Position numbers and translations under genes: made by a program
NCBI GenBank assembly: GCA_900618425.1
Contig: UZAN01046312.1
Coordinates: forward strand, 16,965-27,787
Source: Echinostoma caproni
Lineage: Eukaryota > Platyhelminthes > Trematoda > Plagiorchiida > Echinostomatidae
Direction of reading: 5' to 3'
Length of the DNA stretch: 10,823 nucleotides
The notes under the pieces: model-generated
Seen by the model: only the letters and a program-made list of their open reading frames with translations
Databases searched by the model: none
Told to the model about the DNA's origin: nothing
Shown: positions 1 to 8,144 of the stretch, piece after piece
Position numbering within the stretch: position 1 is the stretch's first letter
Layout of the letters: each line of letters opens with the position of its first letter

Positions 1-260
1 CGTCAGGATCCGCTTAAATGTAGAGGTGAGTAACCGGCACACTTTCGTGGATGAACAGCATGACGCCCTCACGCATCCTCGGTTGTACTCGATCCGAAAG
101 GAATGACGTAAACCACGGGAGAGAGATCTGAGAGTCAAGGACGTCTGGGGTAAGCCAGGTTTCGTTGAGGGCGATTACCACCGTAGAGTGCTTCACAACA
201 AACGCCTACAACTCGTCTCGTTTGTTCAGGACACTACGTATATTGGCGAACACTGCACGC
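1..260 (-). pseudogene. CR1-like LINE endonuclease (N-terminal part, broken)
   Basis: Apurinic/apyrimidinic-type endonuclease domain of a non-LTR retrotransposon; in intact elements it nicks target DNA to prime reverse transcription. Reading the minus strand from about 250, I see ANIRSVLNKRDEL, the usual start of the LINE endonuclease (consensus NARSLLNKxDEL). Next comes ALNETWLTPDVLDSQISLPW, with the catalytic-type glutamate in the ETWL motif, then a degraded version of the DRxxxxGGGVxLY stretch ending in VMLFIHESVP. An in-frame TAG (plus-strand 206-208) and a TAA at about 14-16 break the frame, so it is a pseudogene. The rest of the domain would lie left of base 1. It directly follows an ORF1-type domain on the same strand, the expected order for one element. 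Family assignment is strong; CR1 versus a related clade is inferred. Confidence 0.82.
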
Positions 261-740
261 ACGGCTGCGCCTGTCGATGGCAGCCGTTGGTGTGTCCCTG
301 CGGTTTACGCCGGGAAGACTCTCTGCCTGGTATTGTAAGAGTCTCCATCGGAAATGTGGGCGCCTCCTCTGTTCCAGAAAATTGCGAATGAAGAGACCTT
401 GTTCATTATTTGCTCGACGCTCGTGGAGCTCGGCTAATGTCTGCTTCAGCTTCGCCGTTCGTCCGTGTCCGAATCGCGCATTAGTCTGATGGGCTTCCAT
501 TTCAGGTGGGAGGGGTGCTGAACTACGGATCTGGTGTCCTCCACCGACCCAAGAACGACCTTCAGTGGGCAGAGGGCGCCGCCCTCCCGTTTGGCTCCAA
601 GCGTAAAAGAGACCTTCACTCTTATCTCCTGGGCCTGAGTTTCCTCCCAAGGGGCGAAGAGTCTGGCCAGGACTCCTCGAAGCAAGGATATGTCCGCGTT
701 AAGCCGGGCTTGTGCCTAGAGTTCCATGGACTTTGGCATA
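255..740 (-). pseudogene. LINE ORF1-type (RRM-like) domain, frameshifted
   Basis: This is the segment upstream of the endonuclease in the same minus-strand CR1-like LINE. In such elements this region carries an RNA-binding, RRM-like fold. Two frames carry it. The first (about 740 down to 449) includes LNADISLLRGVLARLFAPWE, then KVSFTLGAKREG, then LCPLKVVLGSVEDTRSVV, then RLMRDSDTDER. The second takes over at about 455-475 with AKLKQTLAELHERRANNEQ and GLFIRNFLEQRRRPHFRW. This matches the usual pattern of a basic LGxK, a PLKVVL beta strand, a DER helix, then RRANxExxLxIRNF. Joining the two requires one frameshift, and another is needed to reach the endonuclease frame between about 250 and 330. 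The identification rests on recalled family patterns, not an alignment. Confidence 0.62.
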
Positions 741-1240
741 TTGACATCTAGGAGGCATTGCTGTCTTGAGGGCTGTTCTCGTCGCTGGTCTCCTTAGACG
801 ACCTATCGGGATGCTAGCCCCGGATTGAAGGCCACTCGGGATGTAAGCCGAATCCCAGGGTTTTCAGTGCCGCTAATTATAGCACTGAGGGGGGCGCGGG
901 TGGCAGCAGCATATCAGGCATACGATCTGATTTTGAAAGACGAAGCTGGTGGCACCGGTGGCGACAGAATCAGTACAGGGGCAGGAGGCGCTGGGGACCC
1001 AGACTCGATGGCTGTCGCTGCGCAGCCCTCACTGGAGGTCGGTCGCTCGTTATTGGTTGCATGCCTGCGTCCTCGTCTTTTCTGCTCGTCGGTGGTGGAA
1101 GTTGGCGGCGCTTCGGCTGATGAAGACCGCGTCGTACAATCCAACTTTCAATTTGCGGTCGACAGGGATGCACTCCTTCGCCGACTCTTGTTATACAGAA
1201 TGTAGGGAGACAATGGTCACATACAAACTTCAAATTTGGC
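741..1240. other. GC-rich flank, possibly more of the left LINE
   Basis: There is no recognisable domain here. The stretch is visibly more GC-rich than the sequence to its right. On the minus strand it holds a proline-, serine- and arginine-rich frame at 914-1144, a composition often seen in the poorly conserved N-terminal part of LINE ORF1. It could be the upstream end of the left CR1-like LINE or unrelated DNA. I see no start signal that would settle it. Confidence 0.25.
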
Positions 1241-1839
1241 GAATCGCACTACTGGAGGGCTGTATACATGTCTGGCCGTGCGCTAGTACATGCAATATGA
1301 TGCTAACATTGACACAAATCACACAACAGAGCCTTCGCATGAGGGCCGACGGTCTTCTTGCCCTCTAAGCACGGAGAGTTTNTGTGTCCTTGCTGCACAT
1401 AATTTCACAGTAAATCTACGACAGGAAGTTCACAGAACAGAAATGTATATTCCACGATGACGGTGGACGCAACCTGATGTAGCGCAAGTCAAGGGCAAGG
1501 TCTTGTTGTCCTGTTCCATTTATCTCGGGTCTATTTGAGAACTCTAATTATCGCACACTGTTCAATTGTTTCACTGGCAGTTCTTATGCAGTATATTTCC
1601 TTTAGGGCCTCAATCTGAAGAAAATCTTAAAATATGTCCAAATGCCTTATTGTTCATTATCCGTTTTATGGTTCAAATTGAATTAGAATCACGAAGTGCA
1701 GAGAGCCTTTGGCCATCATCTACGTTAATGTGAAAAACATGCTGGTATTCTTCCGATTTGAACTACGGTGCCCTTTTATGGTTCAAAAAGTTGAATATAC
1801 CTCCCTGCGTGACTGATGATTCTATCCGTAAAATATACC
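1241..1839. other. No recognisable gene; AT-rich degenerate DNA
   Basis: All six frames are broken and I see no family motif. The stretch contains an ambiguous base at 1382 and a short direct repeat, listed separately. It lies between the left LINE and the Gypsy fragment. It may hold the lost upstream part of the Gypsy element (gag, protease) decayed beyond recognition, but nothing I can read supports that. Confidence 0.4.
1664..1787 (+). repeat. 14-bp direct repeat, two copies 110 bp apart
   Basis: The word TTTTATGGTTCAAA occurs exactly at 1664-1677 and again at 1774-1787. The bases after it are also partly similar (TTGAAT in the first, AAGTTGAATAT in the second). It may be a remnant of a local duplication or chance in AT-rich DNA. 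Confidence 0.6.
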
Positions 1840-1865
1840 ATTATTAATAATTTTATTATTATTGG
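1840..1865 (+). repeat. Imperfect (ATT)n microsatellite
   Basis: A run of ATT-type trinucleotides with small interruptions ends just before the first readable Gypsy codons. A similar AAT/ATT tract lies at 9207-9241, outside the right arm of the PLE. Confidence 0.75.
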
Positions 1866-2575
1866 TGAAACGTCGCCCCAATTCGACGAAACCTATTGAG
1901 GAGGTGAGACTAGTGACAGATTGTGTGGAACACCACACCGTCGCTCAAGAGCCACCAGTCAGTGCACGATATCGCTACTTGATACGGGATTAGTTGGCTG
2001 TTGCTAACAGTGAGTTTAATACTCTAATATCATCCTTACCACAGTCTACGGGTTACACTGCACACATTGCTCGTAAAGCAGGCAGCAATAGCTTTGCACC
2101 ACTTGAAGATAATCGAGCATTTATTTCAGCGGATGGTTTAATAGCCATCCTATTTCCACATACAACTTATGACGAGGTAACTTCACTTTTCGACTATGTT
2201 TAGAATATGGATTCCGTTCTTGCCTACCGTCAAATCTCGGTCACTTCTAAAGATGTTGAGAGAATTATGTTCAGGTGATGATTTATTAATGGCACCGTCC
2301 ATCGCATATGAACATTTTCGTCATTTGATACTACTATTTCAATGGTTAACCGACCAGTAAATAGTTGCAAATCCTGATATGTGTGATGATGATCAACTAT
2401 AACCCATCTTCCTTAATAACAAGATCACACGAGAAATTATTCAGCCGGTAAAGCTAGAGTTCTTGTCATAACGGAAAATGCTTTAACGTCCTCACCTAAA
2501 GACCCAAAAGCACTTTTGGAACCGGTTAACATCAATCGGAAGTTCATTATGTTCATTAAGTTCAGTCAATGGAAG
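1866..2575 (+). pseudogene. Gypsy-type LTR retrotransposon pol fragment (RT), degenerate
   Basis: RT of a Gypsy-type (Metaviridae-like) element, readable in order. First comes the stretch before RT: RLVTDCVEHHTVAQEPPVSA, then an arginine-rich piece, a TAG (1991-1993), then LAVANSEFNTLISSLPQSTG. Next are AHIARKAGSNSFAPLEDNRA (family pattern SPLHxVxKxxGxWRPCGDYRAL) and ILFPHTTYDEVTSLF (family YPVPHIQDF). After a TAG at 2201-2203 comes NMDSVLAYRQISVTSKDVER (family KxDLVxAYHQIPV). At about 2265 the text jumps frame to SGDDLLMAPS, then HFRHLILLFQWLTDQ, a stop, and IVANPDMC. The thumb follows in a third frame: SSPKDPKALLEP and NINRKFI. About 40 residues between AYRQIPV and YxDD are missing, taking the tyrosine of YxDD. 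No protease, RNase H, integrase or LTR is recognised. Confidence 0.82.
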
Positions 2576-3190
2576 ATTCGGCACCGATAATGATTGTTGG
2601 ACTCGGCTGTATCCACCGTTTTGACTACATGCGTCCGTATTCCGGAACAGGTTGAGTAACGCACACCCTACCTCACCTACAAGGTGTGTTAAGGTTGGGT
2701 GCCTGGTCAGTTCCACATGTATTTCCACGTGTAGTCAGTCCCGCATCAAAGCAACCAACGCTTCAATGGCCGGAATAACCTAAATTATCCATTACTGATC
2801 GAAGCCCCAGGAGCAATTCAAAGTATCCTCACAGATGTCAACTGTGCCACACCATAAAGTGAATACATATATTTCGACAGATGCTTTAACTACGTTCTGT
2901 TTCATCTGATCAATTCATGTACCTATCTACATCTTTTCCTGTCCACTGATTCGCCGACCGTCAATCCTTATTTTACTCTTCGATTGCCGCACATCCAAAC
3001 ATTTCACCGTTTATCTGATATGACGATTCTTGTTTTGTTCTTTTTCCACTGACATGCTCTGTTGGAACACTCCGTCATTCCCATCATTTTCCTCAAGGAC
3101 CGTGTCCGCCTTGTATTTGTATTGAATCCTTCAGTCCAATTTAGCTCTCCTCAATTTACATTTATGGAACCGTATACTGAAAGAGTAAGT
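2575..3190 (+). repeat. Unidentified dispersed repeat, copy 1 (forward)
   Basis: This stretch matches the reverse complement of about 9330-9900 along its length, with substitutions and small indels. Shared landmarks in order: CCACCGTTTTGA, ATTCCGGA followed by CAGGTTGAG, CTACCTCACCTA (CTGCCTCACCTA in the other copy), CATCAAAGC, TGATCGA then GAAGCCCC, TATCCTCA (CATCCTCA), ATTGCCGCACATCCAA (ATTACCGCACTTCCAA), and TGTCCGCCTTGTATT (TGTCCGCTTTGTATT). Neither copy has an open coding frame or a domain I know. Similarity starts where the Gypsy pol text ends and fades near 3190. It could be an LTR or untranslated part of an element, a non-autonomous transposon, or a LINE 3' region. Confidence 0.75.
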
Positions 3191-4235
3191 AGAACTGAAG
3201 ACATTTCAAACATTAACTTAGCCCTAGATAAACGGTTGTAGGAAATAGTTACTGGGCTCAGTATTGAGTTGGCTCTTCTAGTGGGGAACTTACTGAATGC
3301 TCACGTAACTTAACGTTTCACTCCGAGCAGGTGAGATTAGTTGTCATTACCTTTCGTTTTCAACAGGACACCGAAAAATCACCCCATACAGTGGTGGGTG
3401 CCAGATCCCTGCATAAGGCCAAAGTACTCTGGGTGCCCAATTGTCCGTGACCGTTTTCTGTCCTGTGAAAACTGAACTGAACTGAACTCAAAATCAAACA
3501 ACCTGCCAGCAAAGTCCCAGATAACGAACCTAAGAGGATCGAGCTCCTGTAACATTGGATCTCCTTGCATCTCTCAGCACAAAAGCCAGTAGAAAAGGCT
3601 CTCAGTCAAGCCACAGAAGGAAGTAACCGAAGCAAAGAATTTGCAGTCTGCTTACAAACACACTTTGGGCCAGACAAGGAATATCCCTCTTCGAGCCCCA
3701 GACACCTTTATTCCTATCATCTCTCAAAGGCTCAAAGCTAAAAGAAACTTAATCCAAAGTCTCCTACGCATTGCGGGATGCCACCCCCGCCTGCAATGAA
3801 GACAAAAACACAAAGTAGATAAATGAACTTCTCCGGACAACAACTGGGCTCTTAGAATGCGTCCCTGCCTGTGAAATCCTACTCCTCCAAGTATCGGGAC
3901 TTTGACCTCTGGAAAGTAGACCCCATTGACGCAGGAATGTAAGGAATAACCATCAATTGTGAATTCATCTTATCAAAGACGTTCACCATAGATGCCACCT
4001 GAAACCTTCCTCGCCCACTGGTCAAATAAGCGATCTACGAAAAGACCACCAAGGACCAGACAGCGGGTCTCGCCGCATTTGTCGCCTTTCCAGGAACATA
4101 CCAAGACCGCACTCTCTAGCTTAGCATGTCAGCTTAGCAGACTATGTGCAAAAAAAGAAATGTCTGCTCATAGGAGCAGTCCAAGGATACCATAACCATG
4201 TTCCCAAACCGGCACTGAGGGCCACAGTGGCTCAG
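3191..4235. other. About 1 kb with no recognised element
   Basis: I find no family motif on either strand. The longest open stretches are about 65 codons (3379-3570 minus, 3992-4195 plus) and neither resembles a known protein. The stretch sits just upstream of a plus-strand LINE endonuclease, where that element's ORF1 would be expected, but I cannot see the ORF1-type pattern that is readable at 255-740 and 5456-6060. Confidence 0.4.
3471..3490 (+). repeat. Short pentamer tandem repeat, ACTGA x3 plus ACTCA
   Basis: Three exact copies of ACTGA are followed by ACTCA, all directly adjacent. It stands out in an otherwise unstructured 1-kb stretch. A short slippage tract is the simplest reading. 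Confidence 0.85.
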
Positions 4236-5110
4236 ATGCGTTCTGATCAACTTCTTCAGTCTACTAAACAAAATGAATGATATTGCCAAATTATTCCGCG
4301 TCACTGAATCGTATTTCTTACCGAAACTTGGCTTCATGNTGTACAACAATCGGAGGTTAGGGCCATGAATTCCAATCTTATAGATTAGACATAAGTGAAG
4401 ATCCTGGCATTGGTTGCTTCATGCTCCTTAACAAAGAAATCAGCCAGCTCCCATTTCACCTAATGGAAATTATACTGCGTATCAAGACAACAGCATACGC
4501 ACCCCATTTCTATCCATCTAACTTAGCGCAGCTCAATCGCCTCCAGCTTAGAAGACTCGCAATTTCTTCATGCGAATAGAAATGCTTCACGAATAGCATA
4601 CCCATTTATGAATCTCAGAAACTTCAATGCCCAAATATAAGCTAGCTAGACCTCACCGCCTGTCAGCGTCCCTTTGATAAGCAGCTGCTACGCTTTTTTT
4701 GCTCACTGACCCTAACCCAACACTTGCTAACTCCTACAAGAGTAAAGTTAAGAAGCGGTTCTCTAATTTGGACCTAATATTTTTCAGAAATTCGGCGGAG
4801 ATATCCGAAGTGTTCTTGAGAGTCCTTTTAGGTAAAAACGACCATGTCTCAGTAAATTTTCTCTTGTGGCAGATAATGGCTCCAAAATTAAAACTGAGAA
4901 CTTACGTTTTCGCGCTACCAATGCGGGAGAACTACCGGTCAAAGCAGTATAAATGGACTGGTTCAGCTTGGGCATCCTAGAAAATAAACGAACGCATTTG
5001 CTTAGACAGGTCACTCTTCTAAAAGAGAAGCACGTTCCACACGGGGCAGGAAACTCGTACAGCAACTCGTTGTAGTGAAAACCTAGGATCGCCAAATCGA
5101 TTGAAATCAC
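4236..5110 (+). pseudogene. CR1-like LINE endonuclease and linker, multiply frameshifted
   Basis: A nearly complete LINE endonuclease domain scattered over three frames. In order: SLLNKMNDIAKLFRVTES (family NARSLLNKxDEL), then FLTETWLH with the catalytic-type glutamate of ETWL, YRLDISEDPGIGCFMLLNKE (family YRxDRSxxxGGGCxLYI), a degraded NFNAQI (family GDFNxPxIDW), then FDKQLLRFFCSLTLTQHLLT running into PTRV. After a frameshift near 4760 comes NLDLIFFRNSAEISEV, then LLGKNDHVSVNF (family LDLIFTN and LGKSDHxxL), with the late SDH-type histidine present as NDH. A further shift gives the linker MDWFSLGILENKRTHLLRQV and LLKEKHVPHGAG. The DFN aspartate appears replaced (RNFN), so it would be inactive even without the breaks. 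A base at 4339 is ambiguous. No RT core follows directly. Confidence 0.8.
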
Positions 5111-5455
5111 ACAGATAGCTTGAAACACCGAAATACCTCGAATCACCTTACGGTGAATTGGTGCCAAATTGAAAGTTATAAGCCTCTGAGAACACATCCT
5201 TTATTTATAAGCGAATTATCCTGCAATAACCCACCTCTATATCTGCTGAACGTCATGTTTACCCACACCTTTGGGTGTTTCTTTTTTGGTAATGGACAAC
5301 AGTGTACTCACGGCCAAAGTAAAGTCTCGTAATGCTGTATCACTCTATACTTTATTCCTATTTAGTGCCATATCCATAATTTTCTTATAATAATGCTATA
5401 ATGTATGATCTTTGTAGGATGCAACCATCAAATCCTTGATTAATCAAAGGTCGAG
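5111..5455. other. No recognisable gene between two LINE fragments
   Basis: The first 40 bases or so may continue the LINE linker; KPRIAKSIEI resembles the KPWxxKxIxxxI run that follows it. After that I see nothing readable. The AT-rich part from about 5340 contains the 12-bp palindrome TTGATTAATCAA at 5436-5447, which I treat as chance. Confidence 0.4.
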
Positions 5456-6060
5456 GACAATTTACCAATGCGCCTCAGTAATACGTCTCCAGTGGCACCA
5501 AACAGGATCATCCTATCTCAGATCAAGGCAATCTTCTGTCGCAAGATGGAAGTTACCCAACTTGAGACTGAACTTGTGGAGGTGCTCATATTGCTCATAT
5601 GCATCGCTCCCTCAATCGGAGCCGTTAAAACGTCCCTCAAGACCTTCTACCAGTCATCTCTTTATACTGCCAGTAAGCTCTCTGAATCAGAGACCTGCGG
5701 TAAACGCATGATAATCTGGTTCTCCATAGGAACAACCCCAGCTCACAAAGTTAAGACAATCCTAGATAGCCTAAAATCACCAGTTATTTTGAACCCCATT
5801 AGGTGCTCGTATCTTTGAATCCAAACCAAGAAAACGATCATTGGTATCGTGGTTGAGCTTGGTCAGAGCACAAGGGTGTGGGGTTGTCTTGCTCAGTGAC
5901 AAAGCATCAGTAGGTGCAAAAATGTTACGGGGATATCTTGCAACATTTTTCTTCATATCAGAAAACCGAACAACGAACCTGGCGGTGAAAAACTTGATAG
6001 TTTTCTCGTGCGCACTGAAGTCAATCCCACTCGATTGCTTACTGAAAAAATCCCAGTGAT
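5456..6060 (+). pseudogene. Probable LINE ORF1-type protein (coiled coil plus RRM-like), frameshifted
   Basis: A 116-codon open stretch (5468-5818) begins with a heptad-like helix, LSQIKAIFCRKMEVTQLETE. It continues to SESETCGKRMIIWFSIGTTP and AHKVKTILDSLKSPVILNPI, which fits beta-1 and helix-1 of an RRM-like ORF1p (family RNVIxxGxPE then a VxxLLDxL helix). A +1 shift near 5800 leads to RIFESKPRKRSLVSWLSLVR, like the KPRxxPLxVxL strand. Further on, FFFISENRTTNLAVKNL resembles the FISxDRTxxER helix. The same layout appears in another copy at 255-740 minus. It lies after an endonuclease (4236-5110) and before an RT end (6363-7018) on the same strand. ORF1 should precede the endonuclease, so this is likely a different insertion. 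It could also be an unrelated broken protein. Confidence 0.45.
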
Positions 6061-6362
6061 CACTCCCGCCCCAAAAGGGCATCAATCTTTCTTTCGCCCC
6101 ACTAGCCAACAGTAACAACCCTCAACGCACGCTCCTATTACACAACCACGAAGGAATCAACTATAATTGGCATACTCCACGGCGGATGAATCTCACCTAC
6201 CAAAACATTCGACGCTGCAAAAAGGGGTCAAAGTCTCCATCAGTGTGTCTAACACGACGGACGTATCTGAGTTGAAGGGATCACTGGGTAAAAATTGCAG
6301 AGCCAGCGCTTCCTCACCCAGGAAGAATGTAGAACATCACAAGATCCTTCGTTTTTGACTGA
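6061..6362. other. No clear domain; possible low-complexity tail of the ORF1-type fragment
   Basis: The plus strand is proline-, serine- and glutamine-rich at about 6050-6120 (IPVITPAPKGHQSFFRPTSQ), like the linker after an ORF1 RNA-binding domain. A 63-codon open stretch at 6167-6358 shows no motif I know. The readable RT text starts just after it, so this is either linker or decayed RT. Confidence 0.3.
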
Positions 6363-7018
6363 CCAGGTCAATCTGGTTTCCTTATCACCAACAGAAAGCC
6401 AGTAAACCCGCCTTTCGTGTCCTGAATTTACTGAAACGCTCTTTGCCCTGAATAGATAAAAACAACTTCAAGATTGTGTACAGCACTGATATCAGACTAC
6501 TATTGCAATACGGGAACCAAATTGCTCACTTCCAGTTGGTTAGCGACTGCACGGCTCTAGAACGCGTGCATTGACTGTCATCGGCCCCTTACCCTAGATG
6601 TCTTTCCCTTCTGAATCTGTAGTCCTTCGAAACTCGTCGGATAATAGGTGACCTCTTCACATTGTACCATCTCTTCAATTCTGATATGGTCGACGACTTA
6701 TTCTTTTGCATTAGAATGAATAATCTTCTTCGGCACAGCATGGAACTCTTCAAACTGAGAACCCGTGCGCTAATCTGACAATGCTCTTTCACCCAACGGG
6801 TCATTTCTTTTTGGAATGATCTCCGCAAATAATTTGGTAATGACCCGAAAAGTATGCTTTTAACATTGAGCAGACCTCTTTCTTCGTCTAAACTTTGAAC
6901 GGTAAACATCTTTCTGCCAGTTTTTGTTAATCATCTTCTGCAAACGTTTACTGCACGGAACGGAGACACTGCACCCCTCCCCCATTCTTATTTCCGTTCA
7001 AGTGGTCTTCTTGAATAA
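6363..7018 (+). pseudogene. CR1/jockey-type LINE RT, C-terminal end
   Basis: The thumb and C-terminal region after the RT catalytic core of a non-LTR element, readable in a single frame with five internal stops. In order: KASKPAFRVLNLLKRSLP, a stop, IDKNNFKIVYSTDIRLLLQY followed by GNQIAHFQLVSDCTALERVH (family IRPLLEYGNxI and ALERVQRRATK), a small deletion, CLSLLNL, SFETRRIIGDLFTLYHLFNS (family LExRRxRGDLI), LRHSMELFKLRTRALI, and CSFTQRVISFWNDLRK (family FFTQRVxxxWNxLP). After one more stop the same frame runs through GDTAPLPHSYFRSSGLLE to a TAA at 7016-7018, probably the end of the protein. It differs from the right-edge LINE where they overlap (YSTDIRLLLQYGNQ against PLYKSIVFDHIHP), so the two are separate families. 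The catalytic core is absent. Confidence 0.85.
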
Positions 7019-7215
7019 ACAGGTGGTAGATACACGCTAATTAGCCAAAAGCCGCCCCACTGAAGTCTCGACCGGATCTGATGAATTGAGATACAGGACC
7101 AGAAAGAACCTTTGAAACCAACAAGACCCGGGACCATTGGGTTTAGCCTAGCACCCAACTAATATTTCAAGAATGCAGGATATTTTCAAATCACAGAATA
7201 AACCCATAGTCATAA
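7019..7215. other. Probable LINE 3' flank, then DNA before the PLE arm
   Basis: No coding sequence is readable. It begins right after the likely stop of the plus-strand LINE, so the first part may be that element's 3' untranslated region. I see no clear poly(A) or simple-repeat tail to mark its end. The inverted-repeat arm of the PLE begins at about 7216. Confidence 0.35.
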
Positions 7216-7363
7216 TCAGAACGCAGGTTTTAGGCGAACATATGTTTTCGGTGAGTTCCTTATCAAACCAGTACAATCACATTAATGCGAGAAAATAACG
7301 GGAAAGTTTTGTATTGGAGTCGAACAGCCAAGGTCAAATATTTATAGCAAAGGGGTGGGAAGG
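7216..7363 (+). repeat. PLE left inverted-repeat arm
   Basis: It runs from TCAGAACGCAGG to AAAGGGGTGGGAAGG and matches the reverse complement of 8985-9131 end to end. The best shared blocks are TTCGGTGAGTTCCTTATCAA, then CCAGTACAATCA, then GAGAAAATAACGGGAAA, then CCAAGGTCAAATA, then GCAAAGGGGTGGG. By eye roughly four bases in five agree, with few indels. Confidence 0.88.
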
Positions 7364-8144
7364 GATGAGAAATCCGAAACGGAAACCACAGCAACAATGA
7401 AAAGGCTCAGAGACGAAGGACGTATATCAGCAAACCTTTTTGGAAGATTGAAACCTGTAGATTTTAACATACCTCGGTGGAATGGTTTATGAAACATCCA
7501 CAAACCTGGCTCACCTCTTCGTCCCATACTGTCCATGACAAGCTCATCTTATCACGCTACCACCTAATGGCTAGTAGAAGTTCTTGAACCAATACATAAA
7601 ACACTTGCAAAATACAGTGCGAGACACCTTGGTGTTTGTGGACGCTATAAAGGATGTAAAATTAGCAAGATAACAAATGTTCTTTCTTCATGTTGTATCC
7701 CTGTTTACCAACGTATCTCTGCTCGAGACAGTAAACTTCACTTACGAACTTATTAGGCGTGAGAACATACCGTGAGTATACCGGTCGACAGTCTCAGAGA
7801 ATTAATACTCAGATGCACGTTCAACGCGCAATTCATTTTTGGTAATACATCGCCAAAAAGATGGGGTAGCAATGGGGTCACCCATAGGGCCAGTCCTTGC
7901 AGATATTTTCATGAAAAAATTAGGATCCAGTCCTCTGAATACAGTCATTAATAACTTTGATCGCTACTACAGATACATGGACGATATTTTATGTGTTTTT
8001 GATGACAGTTTGGACATCAAAGATGTGTTGTTGAACTTTAATATGATACACTTAGGGATACGCTTCACAGTTGAGAAAGAAGAAAGTAACAAATTACTAT
8101 TCCTGGATGTTAATTTAACGAGACATTTAGATGACTCCATTTAG
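7350..8144 (+). pseudogene. PLE reverse transcriptase domain (broken; YMDD intact)
   Basis: RT of the Penelope class, related to telomerase RT. In order: KRLRDEGRISANLFGRLKPV, then NIPRWNGL, a stop replacing the PK of GLPKIHKPG, NIHKPGSPLRPILSM (family LPKIHKPGxPLRPIxS), SSYHATT-stop-WLVEVLEPIHK (family YxLAKxLxxLLxP), and after a shift RDTLVFVDAIKDVKLA, FFLHVVSLFTNVSLLETVNF (family LDVVSLFTNVPLxE). A further shift gives VSIPVDSLRELILRCTFNAQ, and another reaches the open frame at 7839-8144. That frame has HRQKDGVAMGSPIGPVLADI (7863-7890 codes GVAMGSPIG) and the catalytic RYYRYMDDILCVF (YMDD at 7974-7985), then KEESNKLLFLDVNLTRH. The core catalytic residues are intact although the flanks need at least three frame changes, suggesting a fairly recent loss. 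Confidence 0.9.

Noticed and set aside
1862..1905. Hammerhead-ribozyme-like arrangement: GGTGAAAC, a GTCG/CGAC stem, GAAAC, then ACCT/AGGT pairing. Interesting because PLEs can carry hammerheads.
   Set aside because: The CTGATGA core is mismatched at two positions, there are extra bases before stem II, and the cleavage triplet would be GTG. The same bases join directly onto readable Gypsy pol text, so coding remnants explain them better. A covariance-model search would settle it.
4784..5197. 137-codon open stretch on the minus strand.
   Set aside because: It is antisense to the LINE endonuclease and linker, which read clearly on the plus strand.
5436..5447. Perfect 12-bp palindrome TTGATTAATCAA, operator-like.
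   Set aside because: It sits in AT-rich degenerate eukaryotic DNA with no gene to regulate; chance is the simplest explanation.
5777..6118. 113-codon open stretch on the minus strand, opposite the ORF1-type fragment.
   Set aside because: It has no recognisable motif, and the opposite strand gives the better family-like reading.
6589..6909. 106-codon open stretch on the minus strand.
   Set aside because: It is the antisense shadow of the LINE RT C-terminus, whose plus-strand translation matches the family over its whole length.
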